This document shows, in pieces, positions 11,826-23,529 of a DNA stretch of 64,000 bases. Source of the DNA: Bedellia somnulentella (Eukaryota; Arthropoda; Insecta; Lepidoptera; Bedelliidae); contig OY755174.1 of assembly GCA_963576735.1 (NCBI GenBank), positions 5,890,001 to 5,954,000 of the forward strand, read 5' to 3'. Each line of letters opens with the position of its first letter. Positions within the stretch are counted from its first letter, which is position 1. The position numbers were made by a program, and so were the translations under genes. Under the pieces are notes generated by a model. That model did not search any database. It worked only from the letters and a program-made list of their open reading frames with translations, and was not told where the DNA came from.

Positions 11826-11972
11826 GCTAACACCGTCCGAAAACTTGTGCGCGCATCGATAGTCATGCGGTGCGGGTTACGGGAAGTGGGGAAATGCTCC
11901 TGAATAAGATTTCACTTCGTATACACTGATGCGAGGGTTCTAATCCTAATGCGGGGATGTACCAATGTGTCA
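11826..11972 (+). repeat. tRNA-derived SINE-like segment
   Basis: Inverse-oriented partner of 9330-9482. TAGTCATGCGGTGCGGG resembles an A box and GGTTCTAATCC a B box, the pol III promoter layout of tRNA-derived SINEs. Confidence 0.6.
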
Positions 11973-12016
11973 TTTCTTAAGTAATAACTGTCTGACATAT
12001 AAAAATACAAGGCAAA

Positions 12017-12390
12017 TACGACGTGATAGCTTAATGGGTAGAACACCGGTTAACGTGCAAGCGACTAGTGTTCAAATCCCGAATCGGGCCTACACCAATT
12101 TGTCTTTTCTAAAGTCATATGTGTGGTTAATTTATCACGGTTGTTAACGGTGAGGGAAAAATCGTGAGATAACCCACATGGCTGAGTTGTACTTAGTGGT
12201 GTGACAGTGTATTCGTACAAAACGGTGATAGGCCTGCCCCCTATCACGTGAGTACACTGTCCATGCAAAACGTGGGTACTCTGAACACCAGGTGCCAAAG
12301 TCACGTGATGTTCAGAAGTATTAGTACCTCTGCCAAACCCCTTCGGGGGTATTCGGCGAGAACGTTTATGTTATGTTATGTTATATGTTA
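12017..12390 (+). repeat. tRNA-derived SINE with (TTATG)n tail, full length
   Basis: The head GTGATAGCTTAATGGGTAGA matches an A box and GTGTTCAAATCCC a B box. The body includes CACGTGAGTACACTG and CCTTCGGGGGTATTCGGCG, and the 3' end is a TTATG repeat. The same unit recurs at 27031, 33221 and, truncated, elsewhere in the window. Confidence 0.85.
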
Positions 12391-12599
12391 CAAGGCTGTT
12401 AACAGCAATAAAAAAGTGCCCATAAATTCACTGACCCAGCAAAATGAATGACCCAAACGATATCTGATGTTTAGAATTATTTTTTCTGTGCCACCTTTTT
12501 AGGGGATCTATGTGTAAATATGAAATGTTAAAGACAGTACACAACAAGGTAAGCCTCTAATTTACAGGATTTAAAAAATGATTTGAAGTAGTAACCCAC

Positions 12600-12740
12600 T
12601 TATTAACTCTGAGTGGCACAAATAACAAATCCTTGAGTATAAAATAATGAAACAGCTTGCAGAAAAGTACAATTGGCAGTGTTATCGCTAAAAGCTTCCA
12701 GACAACATTTGGGAGGTAAGATCATCAAATTTAGGATACA
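12600..12740 (-). mobile_element. Non-LTR 3' UTR fragment
   Basis: The - strand reads TTGTCTGGAAGCTTTTAGCG, matching the 3' UTR block at 7840-7880. It is diverged and nested inside family X. Confidence 0.45.
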
Positions 12741-12841
12741 CAGTCATTCGGGTAGACATACCAGACAAGGGCAAAAATAAATAAATATAATTAGCTTACA
12801 TTAAAACGAACTTGTTTACTTACAATAATAGTTATTACATA

Positions 12842-13085
12842 CATTTACTCAAGGCTGTAAATCCCTAGAAGGGGTAGCCCGAGCTAAGGAACTAGAAACT
12901 CCTCAGCCACTTTCAGAAAGTTGAGTGGGGTAAAGATGGTAAAATAAAGGTTATTGGTAATGGGTCTCCAAACGCTTCGCCCAAAAATCTCTTAAAAGCC
13001 CCAATACCGTTAGGCGCCTCTTACGTACACCCACCGGCAGAAATGGGGTAGTGCTATTTTAAGCCGACACTACACAGCAACTAGT
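12842..13085 (-). repeat. (TATG)n-tailed SINE-like repeat
   Basis: Inverse-strand copy with AGTGTCGGCTTAAAATAGCA at its head and CATACATTTACT at the tail side. It sits in the same flanking sequence (CTAGTTGCTGTGTAG) as the copy at 8345, so both descend from one insertion. Confidence 0.8.
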
Positions 13086-13425
13086 TATTAATTAAATGAA
13101 TATTATATAAATTGTTTTATTAAGACATTTCAATACATAAATAAATTAGCCCGTATGATGTAAAGTTATTTCCCTTATAATGGTTATTTTTTATTTACTG
13201 GCAATACTAATATCGATGACAGCGACAGCCCTTACCGGCCAAGAAAAGATTGTGGATCTGTAACTTACTTAACCACAGATTACAATATAGATACTACGTA
13301 CTTAACTATCCATCCATCAGTATCGAGTTAGGTTATGTTGTGTTAAATGTTTATAAATTTATATTTAATTTAATACAACGAAATAAAACATTCTATATAT
13401 ATTGCAGCTGTATAAAAAAATAGAC

Positions 13426-15630
13426 ATGCTTAGTGCAATAAAAAATACTTTCAAAGTACCAGTGACATGTGCAGTAAGATTTTTTCAAACTTCAGGAATA
13501 AACTGTTCCGAAGCAGATAGGAAATGGGACCGAAAAAGTATTCCCGCTGATGACGAAGGTGTACAGGGAGAGAAAATAGTTGATATTGACTCTGTCATCA
13601 AACAGTAAGTGTAGAGGATCTTGAAATCGTCATAATGGGTCATTTGAAGAGCGGCTAATAATTTCATTTTGATTGAAATTGTTAAGTATTCTTGTAACTG
13701 TAATCAGAACTAAAATCTTTAATTCTGTTTACAGTTTTAACCATCATTTTAAAGCTCATCAGAGCTTATTAGCTTATTAAAGCTACATAACAAAAAAACA
13801 CTTGCTTTAAGAGAACTCTCATTGTCATAGTTAAGGAATATTTTGATCTCTTACTAAAATCAGTGATCCCGAACCACCTACAGTATACTTAGTTATAACC
13901 AAAACTCTTAGTAATTTCTATTACGTTCTCATTACAGGAAACAAAACCTATTCCCAACTATAGACTCTGATGAGCAGATATTCAACAGTGTGGCTTACAA
14001 AAACTTACCAATATGCAATATAAGGGTGTCCTCAAACAACACCATCATAACCCTGACAGAGCCTGATGGGACAGTAAAGCTGATACGCTCTTGTGGTATT
14101 GATGGATTTAAAAACACCAAGAAGGGAACTAACATTGCTGCCCAAACTACAGCAATTGCTTTAGCTGGTGTAAGTATACTTTGAAATTTATTTAATCTCC
14201 TCACCACTCCATTAAGAGTTTAGTCCAAAAATTGTGCCTTATTTTTGAGCATTGATCCTAACACATAATATCAGATACTAGTTTGCCAGTTTTAGCACTA
14301 CCCCATTACTTCCCATAGATGTTCATAAGAGGCAACAAAGGGTATTGGGGCGTTTTAAGTGATTTTTAGGTGAGGCTATTACAGACACATTACAACAACA
14401 TTTATTTTTCAATTGTTCCCTAATCAACTTTCAAAAGTGGGAAAACCGTTTCTAATTCTGAAGCTCTGGCTATTTTTTTTATAGCCATGAGTAATAATAA
14501 TATGCTTTTTGTATATAAGTACCTTTTAGGGATTTATAGTCATGAATATATATAATAATTCAAATATGATATGCAAGTTTTGAGGTCCATATTAGGATAT
14601 TTGCTGCTCGGATAGTTATTTTGCTATGAGAATTAGTATTATCAACACACGCTTCGGTTGATTTGCTGTGCACTTAGTATTTTCGATGAAATTGTTGTAG
14701 TTTTGTACAATAAGTGAATTTATTTGTGTCGCATTAGAGAAAAAAAGCAATGCCGTGCTGATGTATATTTTCGAATCATCTGCAATACTAGATTTGTTAA
14801 ACATTTATTTAATTTGAAGTAAAATAATTTATTTGATGTAAGAAGGTATATAAATGATATATAGAAATTGATGGGTGATTATTCATATGGTGTGCAATTA
14901 ATAATATCACATTTTTAACTAACTATAATTGTAAAAAAACTATAAATAAATTAATAAAACAATTTTGCATATGTTTTGGGTACAAGAACTCAAAAGAATA
15001 AATTATCTACCCAATATGAGTTCTAAGTGTTAAAATGGCTATGTCTCATATTTAAAATATTATTTTGTTTCATTTAAGGTATAATGTATACCATTCATGA
15101 CAGGCGTATATCTAGATTTGGTTTTATAATTTGTGATAGATTATTAGATAAGTTTATGAAATAAATTGTAAATATTTTTCTATTAATACAATATAAAAAT
15201 GATTCCAGAAAGCTATTGCTAGAGGGCTGAAAACTGTCAGGGTGCAAGTGAGAGGACTTGGTCCAGGGAGATTGGTATGTTTCTTGGTGATACTTTTATT
15301 AGGGTTTATTACTACAATTTATTAATGAAGTGTGTGTAATCGAATAAACTTATTAACTCAAATACTTGGATATTGGACAATTTAAAAATCTATCAACTAG
15401 CTATCATCAAATTACTATTATTTTCTTTAAATCATATAAAATACACATATTTAGCTGGGGATTATGAGCATAATCATTTATTGAGGGCAAATATTTTAAT
15501 CAACCTGTATTTTTATTTCCAGGCGTCAATAAAAGGATTGCAAATGGGAGGTTTGGACATAGTGTCAATAACAGACACAACTCGGGTGTCATGGAACCCG
15601 CCGCGGCCAAGGAAAGCGAGGCGGTTGTAG
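13426..15630 (+). CDS. mRpS11: Mitochondrial ribosomal protein S11 (uS11m), 4 exons
   Basis: Encodes the small-subunit mitoribosomal protein that lines the platform and mRNA exit region. Coding exons 13426-13604, 13938-14169, 15209-15274 and 15523-15630 join without a frame error to 194 residues plus stop. All introns have GT-AG borders (GTAAGT, GTAAGT, GTATGT donors). Residues 1 to about 25 are basic and acid-free ([20 protein letters not shown]), as in a mitochondrial presequence. The uS11 domain starts around [20 protein letters not shown] and ends with [38 protein letters not shown] and a basic RKARRL terminus. The ATG at 13426 was chosen because it begins the presequence; a splice-acceptor-like TATATTGCAG just upstream leaves room for a 5' UTR intron. 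Its length is normal for insect orthologues, and the gene appears intact. Confidence 0.95.
14283..14545 (+). repeat. Old (TATG)n-family repeat in mRpS11 intron 2
   Basis: Degraded copy: TTTTAGCACTACCCCATT, GTATTGGGGCGTTTTAAGTG and a remnant TAGCCATGAGTA. It is diverged from the other copies, so it is an old insertion. Confidence 0.6.
14546..15208. other. mRpS11 intron 2, remainder
   Basis: AT-rich intronic DNA with no ORF of note and no further repeat recognised. Confidence 0.5.
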
Positions 15631-15921
15631 TTTGTAAATAGTTTTATATGTAGCTTGTACTGTAGCAATATACTTGTTGAATATTATCTAGTATTTTATT
15701 ACGTACTAGTGGACCGCCCAGCTAGTGTTATTTTACAAATAACTAAGGTTTCTTCATTGAATCCACTTCATTATTGAGCATAAATTATACTGGACTGACG
15801 GGCACGCAATTGTGAAATTTTTACTAGTGTAAATACTTTGACATAGGGTACAAAGAGATCATGTTGGCCAAACAGCAAATTGGACGTCAACTATTATTTA
15901 TCTAAAAAGCCATCAACTCTA

Positions 15922-16164
15922 ATGTTAACGCCGTATACCCTCAAAGTGGTTGGCAGAGGTACTAATACTTCTGAACTTCGCGTGACATTTTCACCTGGTG
16001 TTCAGAGCATCCAAGTTTTCTCACCTTTAACAATCATGATAAATTAACCACACACATGTCTACAAAAGACAAATTGGTTAATTGGTATAGGTTCGACCTG
16101 GGATTTGAACCCTCATCATCTGCACGATAAGAAGGGTTCTACCCACTAAGCTATCATGGTTGCC
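15922..16164 (-). repeat. tRNA-derived SINE, internally deleted
   Basis: Contains the 3' part (GGTTGGCAGAGGTACTAATA) and the tRNA head (GGATTTGAACCC; CCACTAAGCTATCATGG), but the central CACGTGAGTACACTG block is missing. Confidence 0.75.
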
Positions 16165-16269
16165 AAATGAATACAAATTTTTTAGTAATTAAAATTGTGT
16201 ATTTGCATCACAAAGACTACCGAATGAAAAGTTTATTGTTGAGACTGAAAACTTGCACCGTTAGTTGAA

Positions 16270-16716
16270 TAGCGCCATTTGAAAGAAAGAAAAAGGGTGA
16301 ATTTACATAATAGCAAAACTCTAGAAGAAAGAATATGACCGCATGCGTGATTGAGATTAATGTTAAGAAAGTAGATCAAGTGAAAGAGTTTGTATATCTG
16401 GGAAGTTTGCTTACTAGGAATAGAAGGTGTGATGAAGATATGGAGCGAAGAGTGAAAAAGGGTAATGCCATTAACGGAGCACTGAAGAGTCTCATGTCTA
16501 GTCAGTCGGTGTTTGAAAAGGGCCAAATGACAGTGCATGATGCTTTTCTAGTTCCTACGATTATGTATGGCAGTGATTGTTGGGTGTGGCAGAAGAAACA
16601 TGAGAGCAGAGTAAACGCAGTAGCGATAAGGTCCCTCAGAAAAGTTTGTAATGTACGGTTATGCGGTCAATTGAGAAATTACGTGATTAGTGAAAGGTGC
16701 CGTGTGAAAGATGACA
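16270..16716 (+). pseudogene. RTE-type reverse transcriptase relic
   Basis: A mid-to-C-terminal slice of the RTE element seen more fully at 30467-31795: VKEFVYLGSLLTRN, NGALKSLMSSQSV, VPTIMYGSDCWVWQKKHESR and SLRKVCNVRLCGQLRN are all recognisable in one frame. The frame runs on to 16838, but the part after about 16716 is unrelated to the element. Both ends are truncated. Confidence 0.85.
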
Positions 16717-16838
16717 CAACAGAAATTAGTTTCTATCATAAAATCACTATAAAGCACAAGGATTATGATGAAATTCCACCACTGTTGCGAATTCGCATCG
16801 CGTTTTGTGTAGAAATTTTAGTTGATAGATATGAGTAG

Positions 16839-17530
16839 TAGTAGTTGGCAATAGCATAAAGACACGATGTCTTTTAAAATATTTTCAAAACTCATGCACA
16901 AACTTATCAAGGTTTTTTTTATTGAAAAGTATAGTGCTCAAAGAATCGCAACATGGTTTCAGTGGCGGATGCAATATCTTGAGCATGTTACAAGGTAGCG
17001 GGTATGCTATATGGAGGCATTTCATAAAGTAAAGGGAAACAAGACAGTGACCGATACGAAATGAATAAACGAACGCTATTCATTATAAATTAAACACGGA
17101 AATAAATACACATGGTGTACCGCAGGGAATCATATGATTGAATCATGAATTATAAGAATAAACATGATTAAGTAGCAATTTATTGATTATAATTAGGTTG
17201 TGTAATAATCGTTTTTCCAATTGAAGTAATCACCTGCGAGCTAGTAGATTGACCAGCATGATATTGTTAATATACAATGTAGTATGTCAATTGTCGATTG
17301 TGAAGTGGCTTAGCGCGGCTTATGCTGTTATTTTCGTTAATGAGCTAAACTTGCACTTTGCTTAACGACCTGATTTAGTATCTTTGAAATAAAGTTGACC
17401 TTTATGAAATAATATAAGAAATGTAGCAATAGTATGGGTTTATTTAACCATTGCTTCTGTTTTTGATATGTGCATTCTTGTAAATACGTCACTAAAAATT
17501 ACCACACAAATAAAACAAACAAAACATTGC
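16839..17530. other. Intergenic, nothing recognised
   Basis: AT-rich spacer between the RTE relic and the 3' end of lipase 1. No gene, RNA or clear repeat seen. Confidence 0.5.
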
Positions 17531-17537
17531 AAAGTTA

Positions 17538-17543
17538 TTTATT
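17538..17543 (-). terminator. Poly(A) signal of lipase 1
   Basis: AATAAA on the - strand, 28 nt beyond the stop codon. The spacing is almost the same in lipase 2. Confidence 0.7.
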
Positions 17544-17571
17544 TAAAAAACGTATTTTTGTAAAAGAGCTA

Positions 17572-20500
17572 TTAAAATGGCCAGCTGCGACCAGTTTGAA
17601 CATAGAAGATGCCGGATCTGAAATAAGAGGAAAATATTTCAAGGTTCTGAATAATTATATAAATCTGCTTGGAATAGATTAGTAATTACTTCCTAATAAT
17701 TTGGTGTGAAAGACAAGTTACTGAAACTATTAGAAATCACGGATCAACAAACAAGAAATCACTGACGCTCCGAAATTGTAATAAGTGGGTAATCGAAACT
17801 ACTTACTATAGTAAGATAACAACAATATAGCAGATTAAATTTAACTTACCCATATTTATTTAAGGCATTATTTCCCATACGAAAAGCTGCCCCAGTGCAC
17901 CGCCCTTGTTCAGCTTGATTCGTACTCTCGCATCCTCGTCCTTCTAGATGATTATGAACAACAGTAGCGGCAAATAGTTCATAGGCACGTCCATGAGAGC
18001 AAGTACTGATTGAACATCCTGGTTGAGGATTTCTCCCTCCGTTGGGATAAAAGTCAGCATCGGCGATTTTGTCAAAGATACCGAGTAAGCCGCCATCAGT
18101 GTGGATTGCTTCTACATAATTTGCGTCACTCCTTGTCAAAGCATCTCTGTTATTTCCCCATGTTGGTCCAGCTGGATCTAAACCTATAACAAGATGTAAT
18201 AATTTTACTATAATTTTTTTTCTAAACAGAAGTCGGTATGAAAAATATTTATCTTGTTATTTGAGAATCAACGACTCCTTTGAACTCGATTTTGACCCTC
18301 TTCAAACGGACCGATTTAATTCAAAATTTGTACACTTTGAATCAGGGACAATATAATGATTTCATAGGTTCATCCCATTAGCCTGATTAGTGTCGGTAGG
18401 ATTAAATAATTTCAGATGATTCAGTACCAAAAAGTAAAATGAACATAGCAAAAATAACTGAAATACATGCTTTTGTAGCATATTTAACTAAAAAGTGAAA
18501 AATAATTCCCAATATAAACTGAACTTTTGCGTCTATCGAGCAACGCACGATTTTGCGTGATTTTCAGCATTATTTTTCCTTTTTAGTTAAATATGGTACA
18601 AAATAATGTATTTCAGATTTTTTTAACCATAACTTAATTAACCTATATTTCTCACACTTACTTATATTGACTGGTACAAATAGTGAATAAATCGTTGTAT
18701 AAAATTATTTTGCCGTATAGTGTCTGTACGAATGTCGTAAGAGGCGACTAAAGGTACGGGGGTTTTTTTTAAATAGTTTTTGGGCATTGCGGTTGGAGAC
18801 CCATCACCATACTTGCCTATACTTTGTTTCTACCATCTCGTCCCCTATCAACTTCCATATGTGGTTGAGGAGGTTCTAGTGGCTACTCTTTTTTGGGATT
18901 AGTAGCCGTGAATATATGTATGTATAGAATTAGTCTACTCACCAGTAACACGAGCTGCTCTTCCGTTTAGAGTGCGACCAGCATTTCCAACAACATGAGC
19001 GCCCAAACTATGACCGACAAGATGGACATTCCACAAATTACCACCAGCTGTATTTATCAGCCAATTAACAAATTGACCAACATGTCGCCCAACATCGGGA
19101 ACTCCTCTTGCTGATGATAAATAGTTGACATTATTTGCCAAGCTACTCCAGTCAACAACAATTACATTCACATCACCGGCATCCAAGAAAGCGTTTTTAA
19201 CAATAACATTTACATCACTATTTCCATTATTTTGCCAACCATGTGCTATTACTTTCAGTGGTTTGTGGGATTGATAATTTGAATTCCAAATTGAATCCGG
19301 ATTACCGTTAACAATGATTTGAGGTGAATTGCGATTAGACCTGGAAAAAATACAATAATTAAATCTTGCGTTTCCAGCTAAACTATAATTAAGTGAGATG
19401 TGTCTGTTTTCTGTGAGGGGCTTCCAGAACTTATAAATAAAGAATAAATAAAGGAAAGAAAAATTTGTGCCAGCGCCATTCCGAATTAGTGAAAATTCGG
19501 AGGTAGGAAACGCAAACACTACTTAAACGTGTAAAAGAAATAAAGGATAGAAAAATTTCGCGCTGGCAGCCTTTGACACGGTAGCTCAATTGTCAGAGCG
19601 ACGGGGGCGTATACCCGAGGTCGCGGGTTCGATTCCCGCCTGTGTCGAAATTTTTCTTTCCTTTATTTATTAGTAATAACCCCCACATGAGGTTTTCATG
19701 AACAAAAAGATTTAAAAAAGCTTACAGAACTTATTTTATCCAAAACGTTTCAAGTTAATGAAACTCAGGAATGCAATACAAAACTGTCCATTAGACTTTG
19801 TTTTATAATGCAGTAGTGATAGCTTTTATATGGCGTAGATTTATTACTGTAGTACAAACATACATACACAAATATACTCATGGCTATAAATCCCTAGAAG
19901 GGGTAGCCAGAACTTAGCAGAATTAGAAATTCCTCAGCCACTTTTGGAAAGTTGAGTGGGGAAAAGATGGTAAAATAAAGAATGTTGGTGATGGGTCTCC
20001 AACCGCATCGCCCAAATATCCCTTACTTACATCCACCGGAAGAAATGGGGTAGTGCTATTCTAAGCCGACACTACACAGCAATAACACACATACATAGTA
20101 CAAAATTATGCATAATGGCGTAGGATCTACGCAATTAAGTGACATGTAAAAAAACTGTCGTTATTAATTCAAAGATGGTGCTGGGAGGATTTGATCTGAT
20201 ATTACAAATTCAACGATTTGTATGTGAAATTGAGACGAGCGAAAGTAATCAAGCTACCTATATAACATTGTAAAAGTAATCACCAATGATAGAAAACTTT
20301 ATTTATGGATAGGTCGCAGGTTTAACGTGTTATATGTTAATCTTCACAACATGTGAGATATTCAAGCAACACACTGGGCAAGTTTTTTTTAGAAAATTGG
20401 AGGGTTTTATGTAGCATCTGTTAACGAACAAATTAAGAGCGATGAAAATGATCGAGTTCTTGATGTCAAAAGTAGTAAGTACATACCTTGTATATAGCCA

Positions 20501-21440
20501 GTAAGCGTTGTTTGCACCGTTACGCACATTATTTTCTTCGACAGGCATCTGAAGGTCTACTAAGATAGGTACTCCGTGTCCATCAGGCATCCAAATGTAA
20601 CGACTGACTCCTTCGACATAGTGACTGTTATCACCAGGAACCAGAGGGATGGCATTGCCAGCGCATACTGAAATTTTACAAACATAAACATCACTGATGA
20701 ACTATATCTTGTTCAGACTTTTAAAAACAAACTTATTGCTTTTCTTATTAAAGTAGCTCAATCAGAGCTTATTACTTCGAATGTTTTTTGAATAGTGCTT
20801 CAGCAGTGGCTGAAGCTGTGCTCGAAGTTGGTATTTTTTATGCTGGTAACTTAGTATTTGTAGGTGAGCAATAAGAAATTGTTTAGCATTGTTCCCACGG
20901 GAACGTAAATGTTGTTTTTTCCGTCAAAGTCAAGACAAATATAACGAAACGTTGTTCTGGATTCCTTGGGTAGTATGGATAAGCAAAAAAGTGATATACG
21001 TTAACCTCACATGAAATGCCTAGTCTAGCTATGTGGATACTCCTAAACAGCTGAAACTATTTACTGAACGTACGTGAGACCATTTTTAAAACATATGAAT
21101 GAGTATTATTTTTTTATAATGGAACAAGAACAAACGTGCATATCTTGAAGATTTGAAGATAATTATGTTTTAGAGACTTTTTTTCTTTTTGTATCCAGAA
21201 CGATTCCATTATAACAGAATGATTGACACACAACGCAGGATCGGGAAACTACTGGTTGTTTAGAAGTTTAGGTTGGAAGAGAGCTATTTTGTCATTGTAG
21301 TTAAATAATCTTATATAATATTTCTACATGTACATAAAGTTAACTACAATATAAATATATAATATATCAACGCTAAAGAAACAAAAATACACATCAATCT
21401 TACAAGCACTTATAGCAGCCAAGACAAGAAGCACCTTCAT
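17572..21440 (-). CDS. Secreted pancreatic-lipase-family enzyme 1, 5 exons
   Basis: A neutral lipase or phospholipase A1-type hydrolase of the AB-hydrolase lipase family, expected to act on dietary lipid outside the cell (midgut role inferred). Exons, 5' to 3' on the - strand: 21440-21404, 20667-20487, 19340-18943, 18183-17850 and 17617-17572, giving 331 residues in one unbroken frame with GT-AG introns. A signal peptide covers residues 1 to about 16 (MKVLLVLAAISALCAG). The catalytic triad is visible: Ser184 in VGHSLGAH, Asp208 in GLDPAGPTW, His269 in CSHGRAYELF. The oxyanion loop AHGW is at 105-108. Only four residues separate the two cysteines before His269 (PGCSISTCSH), so the lid of vertebrate pancreatic lipase is essentially absent, a feature associated with phospholipase activity. 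The last exon (GSGIFYVQTGRSWPF) was found by matching phase and by its exact recurrence in lipase 2. Whether triglyceride or phospholipid is the substrate cannot be decided here. Confidence 0.93.
18716..18925 (+). repeat. (TATG)n-tailed repeat in lipase 1 intron 3
   Basis: Head-truncated copy: GTCGTAAGAGGCGACTAAAG, GCGGTTGGAGACCCATCACC and the tail GCCGTGAATATATGTATG. Its tail lies 18 bp from the end of exon 3. Confidence 0.75.
19425..19715 (+). mobile_element. tRNA-like retroposon with AAATTTTTCTTTCC flanks, intron 2
   Basis: The core 19575-19647 folds as a tRNA: a 7-bp acceptor stem (GACACGG with CTGTGTC), D stem GCTC/GAGC and T arm GCGGGTTCGATTCCCGC. The anticodon stem has only four pairs around an 8-nt loop, so it is not a standard tRNA gene. 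It is flanked by GAAAAATTTCG and CGAAATTTTTC and ends near CCCCACATGAGGTTTTCATG. Two more copies (21640-21945 and 41148-41282) make it a dispersed element. Confidence 0.7.
19857..20095 (-). repeat. (TATG)n-tailed repeat in lipase 1 intron 2
   Basis: Inverse copy with CCCTAGAAGGGGTAGCCAGA and GCCGACACTACACAGCAA. The segment around GTAAGAGGCGACTA is deleted. Confidence 0.75.
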
Positions 21441-21493
21441 TGTTAACGTCTTTACGGCTATTAACTAGTACACAAAGTTTGTAGTGCTTTTCA

Positions 21494-21500
21494 TTATATA
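21494..21500 (-). promoter_or_regulatory. Putative TATA box of lipase 1
   Basis: TATATAA on the - strand, 54 nt upstream of the ATG. Lipase 2 has a TATAAA at almost the same distance (56 nt), which supports a functional core promoter. Confidence 0.5.
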
Positions 21501-21639
21501 TGCGTTAATATATTATCTAATCAACTTTAATTTGTTTTTTTGATTAAGTATGCGATAACTTTTTACTGCGATTGATCATCAGGTCACGTCTTGCAGATCG
21601 ATAAAAGGTAGCAAAAACCAACCCGTGGATAGCAACAAC

Positions 21640-21945
21640 GATATTATTAATAAATAAAGGATAAATAAAGGGAAGAAAAATTTCGACACAGGCGGGAATC
21701 GATCCGCGACCTCGGGTATACGCCCCCGACAGCCTGCTAATTGAGCTACAGTGTCAATGGCTGCCAGTGCGAAATTCTTCTATCCTTTGTTTCTTTTACA
21801 CTTTTTAAGTAGTGTTTGTTTCTTTTACTCTTTTTTAATAGTGTTTGCGTTCCCTACCTCCGATTTTTTTTACATATTCGGAAATTCTTTCCTTTATTTA
21901 TTAGTAATAATCCGCACATGAGGTTTTCATAAACAAAAACATTCA
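21640..21945 (-). mobile_element. tRNA-like retroposon, second copy
   Basis: Inverse copy of 19425-19715. On the - strand it has an acceptor-stem-like GACACTG/CCTGTGTC pair, the block GGGGGCGTATACCCGAGG and the same end CCGCACATGAGGTTTTCAT. It lies about 200 bp upstream of the lipase 1 start and might influence its promoter (inference). Confidence 0.7.
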
Positions 21946-22279
21946 AAAAAACGATATTTTTTACTGAAAATGAATAGTTTAGCGCTCAATCAAAAGTAAG
22001 ATTTTGAGTGAGTATTTTACTAATGGAACGGAATAATTAATAGAATATCTAAATTGAATAATAAATTAAAATACACTGATCCCGGTACCTTTTTTAGTAA
22101 TAAACAATTGTAAATTATCATAATTCAAAAACACCCAAGATCAATGACTAAGCGCTAGTGAATCTATTATTTTGTTCTTTCTTTTATTAATATTATTATT
22201 TTTAAAATATTGTTTTCATTGTAAGTTTAAAAAAAACTGACTGGAACTTCTGAACAGCACAAGTAAATTATAGACTAAC
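21946..22279. other. Intergenic, nothing recognised
   Basis: AT-rich spacer. No ORF or repeat assigned. Confidence 0.5.
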
Positions 22280-23100
22280 CGAAGCCCACAAGGAAACGAA
22301 GATTAGTTTAGTTGTCACAGACATAGAGGGAGCTTTTGACAGTGCTTGGGGACTAACCATATAATGCGCTCTGGCCTCAGAGCTCCGGTGAGCAAGAACT
22401 GTCTAACTACCCAGAAGATAGACGTGTTAAAGTGAGTCATCCTGGAGTCGAACCATAGGCAACCCGCTCCTAAATGTATATGCTCCTATATGTAATGTAA
22501 AATATATAATCCTGTTCTTCCTCGGCAATGATGTCTCTGCCGTCGAAGACATCTGCCATAAGGTCCTCAAAATATTCACTAATCTGACAAAGATAATAAG
22601 CTCAAGTTTGCTCCCCATAAAATAAACGCATAGCGTGGTAACTAGGAAATTCACCAAGACAAAATAGCGGGTGCAGATAAAATAATGGTTGAGAAGCTAA
22701 AAGTGCTATGAATGTGAAATTCTGAGAACAATATACATGACAGTGGTTTAGTCATTTTATGCCAACTCTACGCGGCAAACGTGTGGACCCCAGCTGCAGA
22801 GAGGATTCGCATTCAAAAGACTAATACTGTGTTCAGTCCAGCAAAGTTTTGCACAGAAAGTAGCTCAAACGTACAGGACGGTATCTCTGAGCATTGTTGC
22901 ACGCTGGCTTCATTCCAATCAAGCTGCTAGAAAGATAGAGAAGAAGCTCTCCTTCCTGCAAGCTAGACATCCAGAAAATGAAAGGGCCACATTCGAGTTC
23001 CTCAAAGAATTGACGGAAGAAGTCATCGCAGAACATTTAATACTCATTTATGTACTTCAGAGACCCCACCAAGAAATAGTTCAAGTAGTAATTATTGCTA
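22280..23100 (+). pseudogene. R1-type non-LTR retrotransposon relic
   Basis: Short conserved phrases in shifting frames on the + strand: VTDIEGAFDSAWG (RT motif A) near 22340, and TYRTVSLSIVARWL with EKKLSFLQARHPENE and FLKELTEEVIAEHL near 22870-23040. This resembles the C-terminal part of R1-clade elements. Many stops and frameshifts are present and the central RT motifs are gone. The clade is inferred from few residues. Confidence 0.6.
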
Positions 23101-23529
23101 AAGCCATGCAGCCCAAGTAACAAATATTGGTTGGCATTGCAAGATAATCTGGGATTTATGTGACTTGAAGTATGATAAAATAGGCACATTTAGACGTTTT
23201 AGTCTTTTGGACGACCTGGATCTTCATAGAGAGCAGATTATGGTTCATATTCCTAAGCATATAGAGGAGAAATAATAGACTCATCCAGTTTAAAATACAA
23301 ATATTTATTCTATTTTAAAGAAAAATAACAATATCGTGAGCGAGCAATTTAATAAACTAGGTGGACCAGGGCAATTTGAAAGTATTTGAAAGCTATAGAA
23401 ATGAAGAGCTATTATAAGAATGTGAAGAAGGAATCATTTTAGTTGGAATAATATAGCCTTTACAGTGCGCTATGCGAACCTATATGACAAGCAAAATTTT
23501 TATCATATTTGATAGAATTTCAATGCCCC
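23101..23529. other. Intergenic, nothing recognised
   Basis: AT-rich DNA, possibly the 3' UTR of the preceding R1-like relic. No independent feature seen. Confidence 0.4.

Larger units (their letters stand above)
11576..13260 (-). mobile_element. Family X TIR transposon loaded with nested insertions
   Basis: Inverted relative to the 8168 copy: it starts CAGATCCACAATCATAACTT after TA and ends CCAAGAAAAGATTGTGGATC just before TGTA. It contains, in order, a tRNA-like SINE (11826-11972), a full tRNA-SINE (12017-12390), the 3' end of a non-LTR element (about 12600-12740) and the ancestral (TATG)n repeat (12842-13085). Its right end lies 165 bp upstream of the mRpS11 start codon, so it may contribute to that promoter region. 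Confidence 0.75.

Noticed and set aside
13405..13425. Earlier start of mRpS11 from a non-ATG codon at 13402
   Set aside because: The frame upstream begins with TTG next to a splice-acceptor-like CAG; the ATG at 13426 gives a normal mitochondrial presequence.
17470..17682. 70-codon + strand ORF covering the last lipase 1 exon
   Set aside because: It is the complement of the terminal exon and 3' UTR; splice phase and paralogue identity show that the - strand is coding.
19575..19647. Functional tRNA gene
   Set aside because: Acceptor, D and T arms fold well, but the anticodon stem has four pairs and an 8-nt loop, and the unit is dispersed with identical flanks. It is a tRNA-like repeat.
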